Shown here piece by piece: positions 59,974-64,000 of a stretch of DNA of 64,000 nt. The first letter of the stretch is position 1. Each line of letters starts with the position of its first letter. Where the stretch lies: positions 80,756,782-80,820,781 of the forward strand of contig NC_037683.1 of NCBI RefSeq assembly GCF_003255815.1, given 5' to 3'. Under the pieces are notes generated by a model. The model was not told where the DNA came from, searched no databases, and was given only the letters and a program-made list of their open reading frames with translations. The DNA comes from Theropithecus gelada. Lineage: Eukaryota; Chordata; Mammalia; Primates; Cercopithecidae. A program made the position numbers and the translations under genes.

Positions 59974-62900
59974 CTAAAAGAAGCAAAGATTGCACATGAA
60001 AGAGATTAACATCTACAGAAGAAAAATCTGGACACCCAGAAGGTAACAGCAACACTGCAAATCAGCAGAACAGTTATTTTCAGTTCTATCTCACTAATAT
60101 TTTTATACAGATGCAAAAGTACGGGTTAGGTTTAAAATAGTTTCCTGGGAGGGTGAAAGATATCCATATTGCAACTTGTTGTTGTTGCTGTTGTTGTTGT
60201 TATGGATTTGTTTGCTTGCTTGCTTCAACAGGCATACTTTATTGATTAAAAATTTTAATATTCTTCCCAGGCCCCCTATGCATTAAGAGACAAGGCTATT
60301 CATCTTGTATCAATCAATGTTTTATTATTATCCATGTTATCTTTTTTCATTATTAAAAAATATATCTATACCTAGAGCTGATGTCACTTTTATTTTCTAA
60401 AGATGGTTCATTATGTACACACTGTAATAGCTGTAGAATAATCCAAGGAGAACTAGGAAAAAAGAGAAAGAAAGAAAGAAAGTTAAAGGAGATTCGTGAG
60501 TAGAAAAAGAAAAAAAAAGGCTTAAGAAAATAGAGAAGCATAGAAAATTGAAAAGAGCTGTTAACTAGTCAAACACACTCTACAGTGAACAATTTAACCA
60601 GGCCCCTTCCCCTGACTACCAGTACAAAAAAAAACAAAGCAAAATAAAACAAAACCCAAAAACGTTGGGGAGTATTCCCTGCTCTATTGAAAATAACTGT
60701 TCTAAAACATTTTTCCCAAGCTCTAATCATTTTGTCCGGATACCAAAACGGTTGAACAAGCAATCATTAGAACACAGGCTAAGTCATCACAGGAATAGGA
60801 ACAAACTCAAAAACAAAGATTAGTGTAACATAAATAGAATTCCTGGGGGCATAAAATACTTGAAGTATTTCATCACCCCCCAGCACTCACCTCTACCAAA
60901 TTTGTTTGAAGAATCCATTGTTATATTTGTGTTTACATAGTGACAAACCCACCATACTCATTTACAAGTAGAATAAAATTTGAAAATTAATGTTTCCATT
61001 TCTATGGTAAGGTTTTGCCAGGAAGTTATTCAGTTGAATTTACTATTCCATTTAGTCCTCAGACTTCGCAAGTTGCTTTGGCACAATCTCAGTTTATCAA
61101 TTTGGCCCTATTATTATAAATCTGTTTATCCAGTTTGTAACCAAATTCATTTTTAATTCATAAGAAACCACTCTATGGTCAGAAGTATGCAACACATGAT
61201 AGGACACACACAAACTTCAAAACCTGTCCAGAACCAACAAAATTCAGAAGCTACACAAGAAAAAAGCAGAATCTAAATGTCTACTTAAAAAATTTTGTTT
61301 ACTTTCAGCCTGAATTTCATGAAGTGGCAGTGATTAAAGCAAATGTTAACTTTCCCTTATTTAAATTTTTTAAAATTTAAAGAAAAACGGTTAAAAATAA
61401 TCAATATATTATTGAAAAGGTCAATAAATAAATTCCATACCCAAATAGAGATGCTTTTAAAAATCGGTAATATTTTAAGAAAAAATAACGTATCCCCAGG
61501 CTTTCATGAAAGTGAGAACATGGAGAGAGAAAGTTAGAGATTTTGCACTGTTCGCATTCAACCTCCACTTCACTTTCTGGATTCAAAACCTTTTTCAGAT
61601 TCTATAACCTTGATTGTCAACAATGGTAAAATGAAGTTTGGAATAACAGGAATTACCCAAGTAATTAAAAAAAAAAAAAGTACAATGAAAAAGAGTTGAA
61701 TCTGAGGTTGAACACCCAGACTAAAGGTCTTTATTGGTTGGGCAGATGTTAAACTCCTCATTTGACTTCATCTATTCAGCTCCCACAACTAAGAAAAGTG
61801 GAGGTGGTTGTGTTGTTTTGTTTTGCTTTGTTTAGGTTATTTATTTCCTTCCAAGACATCTGCTTCAGGGTCACTTGGCAGTATATCTTTGTACATCCCT
61901 CACACGGAGTAAATTTCACATGCACTCCACATTAACCCATTAACCACTAAGCAGACAACCAAATAATAGGAATTCTTAAACTGGTGGTGACAAAAACCTC
62001 AGCAGGTATGTGAGATTCATTTTCCCAGGTGGCGGTTTCCTTCCTAGAAGAAAACTTTCTGGCTCCGGGACCATGCTAATCTTCTCCCTATGGGTTCAGT
62101 TTTAGTGTATGGGCTCAGAGAACGCCTAAACAAAACCTTTCTAATAAAAAGTATTTCCCTTTAGATAGCACTTTAACTGATTAATAAATACACTTTGTGC
62201 CTGATTGATGAGAGTCATTCAACTCGGTTTAAAAGGCTGAAGGATAGTTTTGTTGCTTTACCTTCTAAAATGCTTTTGGCCAGCAAACTGGGGGCTCTGA
62301 CTTGCCTCTGGTATACAGTTTTGCGCTCGAAATTATTCTGTTTCCCAGAAAGCCCCTTCTTGTCCTGTAAACACAAGAAACATCATCAATAATGCCCTGA
62401 AAGAAAACGGGGGCGAGAAGGGGAAGGACGGGATGTCAGTAAGTCTTCTAGAAACTCTCCCCCTTCTAAATGTATTGAATTTTCCCATTCCGTGTGAAAA
62501 ATAATTACAAACGAATTACTATCAGCACCCAATAATCCTAGGGCAAAGAGCTGGAATCTCCACTGGTGAGCTGGGCCCCCTGCTTTCTCCAGCACAGTCA
62601 CTCTAAACTTCAGACCTATGGCCAGAAGTGAGGGGACATCCCGGAGGGAAGTGAAAAAGTGAAATCCCTTTCAGGGGGGCGCCCGACCTCAAGAGATGGT
62701 TGCAGCCAGGCTGGGTCCTGGGAGCCCACCTGTCGGGTAGAAGGTGCCCAAGGTCTGCTGTTAAGCAGTGAGGCGAGGCGGATTTCTCCCTGCGGCAGGG
62801 CGGGCACGATGGAGTGACAGGGTAATGAAGAGATAAGGGTCTCCTGGGTCCAGCAGCGAACTCCGAATTTGCGCTTTACAGACGCCCGCCCTCACCTCCG

Positions 62901-64000
62901 CAGTCACCGCCAGCTGGTGGGATTCTGAGGCCTCCCACGCCCGCGCCCTATCCAGCATATGCTACAGAGAACGCGTGGGAACGCAGGGCCGGCGATGACC
63001 CATACGGGACGCGGGAGGAGGCCAAACCCAGGACTGGGTGCCCTTGGCGTCCAGCGCGCTCTCCCGGGCCCTGGAGAGGCGTTCCAGTGGGGTTGCGACC
63101 TTCAGTATGCCTGGCGATCCACTCCCCAGCTCCTCTCCGCCAAAAAGTAAAATTGAAAATCTTCCCTGGTCCTGAGTCTAGGAGGAGGCCCTGTGAAGCC
63201 TCGTTTGCTGAGCTCTCCCTGTCCAGGCGCATATGGAAACAAATACAACAACCGAGGTTCAACAGCCTCTCTCAGAAAGAAAACCCTGGCTCTCCTCGCA
63301 GCTGGAGTCCTCCGATGGGAAGCAGCAGAGACCCTCCACTGGCTCTTAGGTAGTCTGCAGGGACGGTAGCTTCGGATTGATGACCTTGGGTTGCAGGCAT
63401 CTAATTTCTCATACACTTTGTGTCTCATCTGTAAAATGAGTGTTCTGGATATCTCAAACGTCCAGGTGACCGCGGAAGCACCGAGTACATGCGTGCTGCG
63501 TAGTTCTTTTTCTCCATCATCACTAGTACAGCAGTGACGAGTCTGGAGCTGCACGCCGCGCTGTGGATCAACCACTTTCCCCCCAACCCCTCCCTCAACA
63601 CCACGAAAATACACTTTTAAATGTAAAAAAATAAAAACAAATTGATTTTCTCACGATGTTCCAAATGGGCCTAATCACTTTCAAGGCCTCTCTACCTGCT
63701 TTTTAAGAAAAAACATTTCCCAAGTTCCCCAGAGATGCCTTTCTCCCTCCCGACCCTGCTTGCCAGTGTAGGCAGAAAAGCGTTCTTACCACCCTTCCTA
63801 GTGAGAGACAGGCGCCGCAAGGCCCTGGGCGCGGGGGTGTAGATAGCTGCCCCGTTCCCCTCCAACTCTCCCACCTCCATTGTGGCCTGGGATGCCCCAG
63901 GGGGGCGCGTCCCGGGCCGGGCGAGTACGCACCTCTGTGGCCTGCTGCCTCCGGAGCGCCACCTGGGCGGCCATGACGCGCTGTCGCTCCACCACCAGCA
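58916..64000 (-). CDS. DMRT2: DMRT2 (doublesex and mab-3 related transcription factor 2), 3' part, three exons, 5'-partial
   Basis: DMRT2 is a nuclear DNA-binding transcription factor of the DM-domain family; in mammals it acts in somite/dermomyotome patterning and lies in the 9p24.3 DMRT cluster (known biology). Reading the minus strand, the coding parts are 64000-63933, 62364-62262 and 59973-58916, with GT-AG splice sites and consistent phases (0, then 1). Together they encode about 408 residues: the end of the DM-domain recognition helix (ERQRVMAAQVALRRQQ), a linker, and the long C-terminal region with YRPIPAETYVGGTFPLPPP, ending ...SSAITRVSQ. All coding parts are open and uninterrupted. 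The start codon and the Cys/His zinc-binding part are outside the window. I recognise the protein from memory of human DMRT2 (about 561 residues), so roughly the last 73% is present. Very sure of the identity. Confidence 0.96.
59974..62261 (-). other. DMRT2: DMRT2 intron (2288 bp) between the last two exons
   Basis: Bounded by GTAAAG (62261 downwards) and TTTTAG (ending 59974). It holds a short GTT/CTG-type simple repeat near 60178-60202, A-rich stretches near 60465-60520 and 61668-61679, and otherwise unique AT-rich DNA. I see no Alu or L1 in it, which contrasts with the flanking intergenic region and may reflect constraint. Confidence 0.85.
62262..62364 (-). CDS. DMRT2: DMRT2 internal coding exon (103 bp)
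   Basis: Minus-strand exon with a pyrimidine-rich acceptor ending in ACAG (AG at 62366-62365) and an AAG|GTAAAG donor at 62262/62261. It encodes 34 residues beginning DKKGLSGKQNNFERK and ending LLAKSILE, plus the first base of the next Gly codon. The 103-bp length gives the phase-1 junction that fits the following exon (G|GC TAT). It is a linker between the DM domain and the C-terminal region. Too short to stand out as an ORF, but splice sites and sequence both support it. Confidence 0.94.
62365..63932 (-). other. DMRT2: DMRT2 intron (1568 bp), CpG-rich in part
   Basis: Bounded by donor GTGCGTAC (63932 downwards) and acceptor TTTACAG (ending 62365). It contains CpG-dense DNA at about 62640-63130 and again close to the upstream exon. 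No interspersed repeat recognised. The ORFs that cross it (for example 63102-63614 minus) look like by-products of GC-rich sequence. Confidence 0.85.
62640..63130. promoter_or_regulatory. CpG-rich block inside DMRT2 intron (possible CpG island)
   Basis: Many CpG dinucleotides (gcgcccgacc, gaggcggatt, gacgcccgcc, cccgcgccct, gaacgcgtgg, gacgcggg, cagcgcgctc) in a window that is otherwise AT-rich and CpG-poor. Such clusters at developmental transcription-factor genes are often unmethylated islands, sometimes with alternative promoters or Polycomb binding (general knowledge). I cannot tell which applies here. Confidence 0.6.
63790..64000. promoter_or_regulatory. CpG-rich DNA around the DMRT2 DM-domain exon
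   Basis: Dense CpG (caggcgccgc, ggcgcggggg, ggggcgcgtcccgggccggg, gagtacgc, ccggagcgcc, catgacgcgc) around the exon-intron border at 63933. Probably the edge of the main DMRT2 CpG island that continues beyond the window. Confidence 0.6.
63933..64000 (-). CDS. DMRT2: DMRT2 exon carrying the end of the DM domain (partial)
   Basis: The last 68 bases of the window, read on minus, encode the end of the DM domain: LVVERQRV, then MAAQVALRRQQATE. The exon ends with GAG directly before the donor GTGCGTAC (63932 downwards), leaving phase 0. This arginine-rich tail forms the DM-domain recognition helix that contacts DNA. The rest of the exon lies beyond position 64000. The surrounding DNA is CpG-rich. 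Confidence 0.93.

Noticed and set aside
59974..60055. ATG at 60055 as start of a 379-residue DMRT2 form
   Set aside because: The 27 residues before YRPIPAE are intron; a good splice acceptor lies at 59975-59974 and the known protein joins at that point.
63102..63614. 170-residue minus ORF in the DMRT2 intron
   Set aside because: Open frame in GC-rich DNA where stops are rare. DMRT2 splice sites and phases explain the region without it.

Overview
This window is primate genomic DNA, most likely from an Old World monkey (macaque/baboon-type). It is packed with Alu, L1PA, MIR, MER5A and Tigger repeats. The youngest-looking Alu (16559-16873) carries 'ctcaagcctg', 'gcataaaccc' and 'gagatccggccactg', which mark the AluYR branch of cercopithecid monkeys and not human AluY. 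The only protein gene I can support is the 3' part of DMRT2, on the minus strand at the right edge. I name it from the end of the DM domain and the well-known DMRT2 C-terminal protein.

Layout. Positions 1-58.6 kb lie downstream of DMRT2. This is intergenic DNA made of layered repeats, with unique stretches that show no convincing ORF. From 5.7 to 7.2 kb, two L1 3' fragments face each other around an Alu, followed by a (TG)(CG) tract. From 9 to 16.4 kb there are old DNA transposons (MER5A, MER20) and a MIR. From 16.4 to 17.4 kb an old L1 is interrupted by the monkey Alu. From 17.4 to 25.5 kb a minus-strand Tigger element was split by a near full-length L1PA (17641-23616, with a 14-bp target-site duplication) and by an LTR-like element that itself holds an Alu. 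From 26 to 33.5 kb there are old L1s, a MIR and Alus. At 43.4-44.0 kb there is a solitary LTR with a 4-bp target duplication, and at 45.9-46.2 kb a hAT element with a near-perfect 8-bp duplication. From 46.2 to 50.8 kb a Tigger copy is followed by an Alu split by a truncated L1, itself split by another Alu whose tail grew into a long GAA/GCAGAA/GAG array containing an N. From 54.2 to 57.9 kb there is an old L1 with microsatellites, a local 240-bp duplication, and Alus.

DMRT2 (58.9-64.0 kb, minus): three coding segments are visible (63933 to beyond 64000, 62262-62364, 58916-59973), joined by GT-AG introns with matching phases. The first exon is cut by the window end, so the start codon and the zinc-binding part of the DM domain are missing. 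CpG-rich DNA lies in and beside the first visible intron.

The most unusual structures are apparent copy-paste events between nearby sites. The clearest is a 53-bp inverted copy of 34517-34569 placed at 35911-35963 with microhomology at both joins. The others are a 240-bp duplication (54606-54845 / 56476-56711) fused to a 37-bp copy of sequence from 52.5 kb, and an inverted mini-duplication inside an Alu at 57.7 kb. I found no convincing new protein system, CRISPR array or RNA gene.
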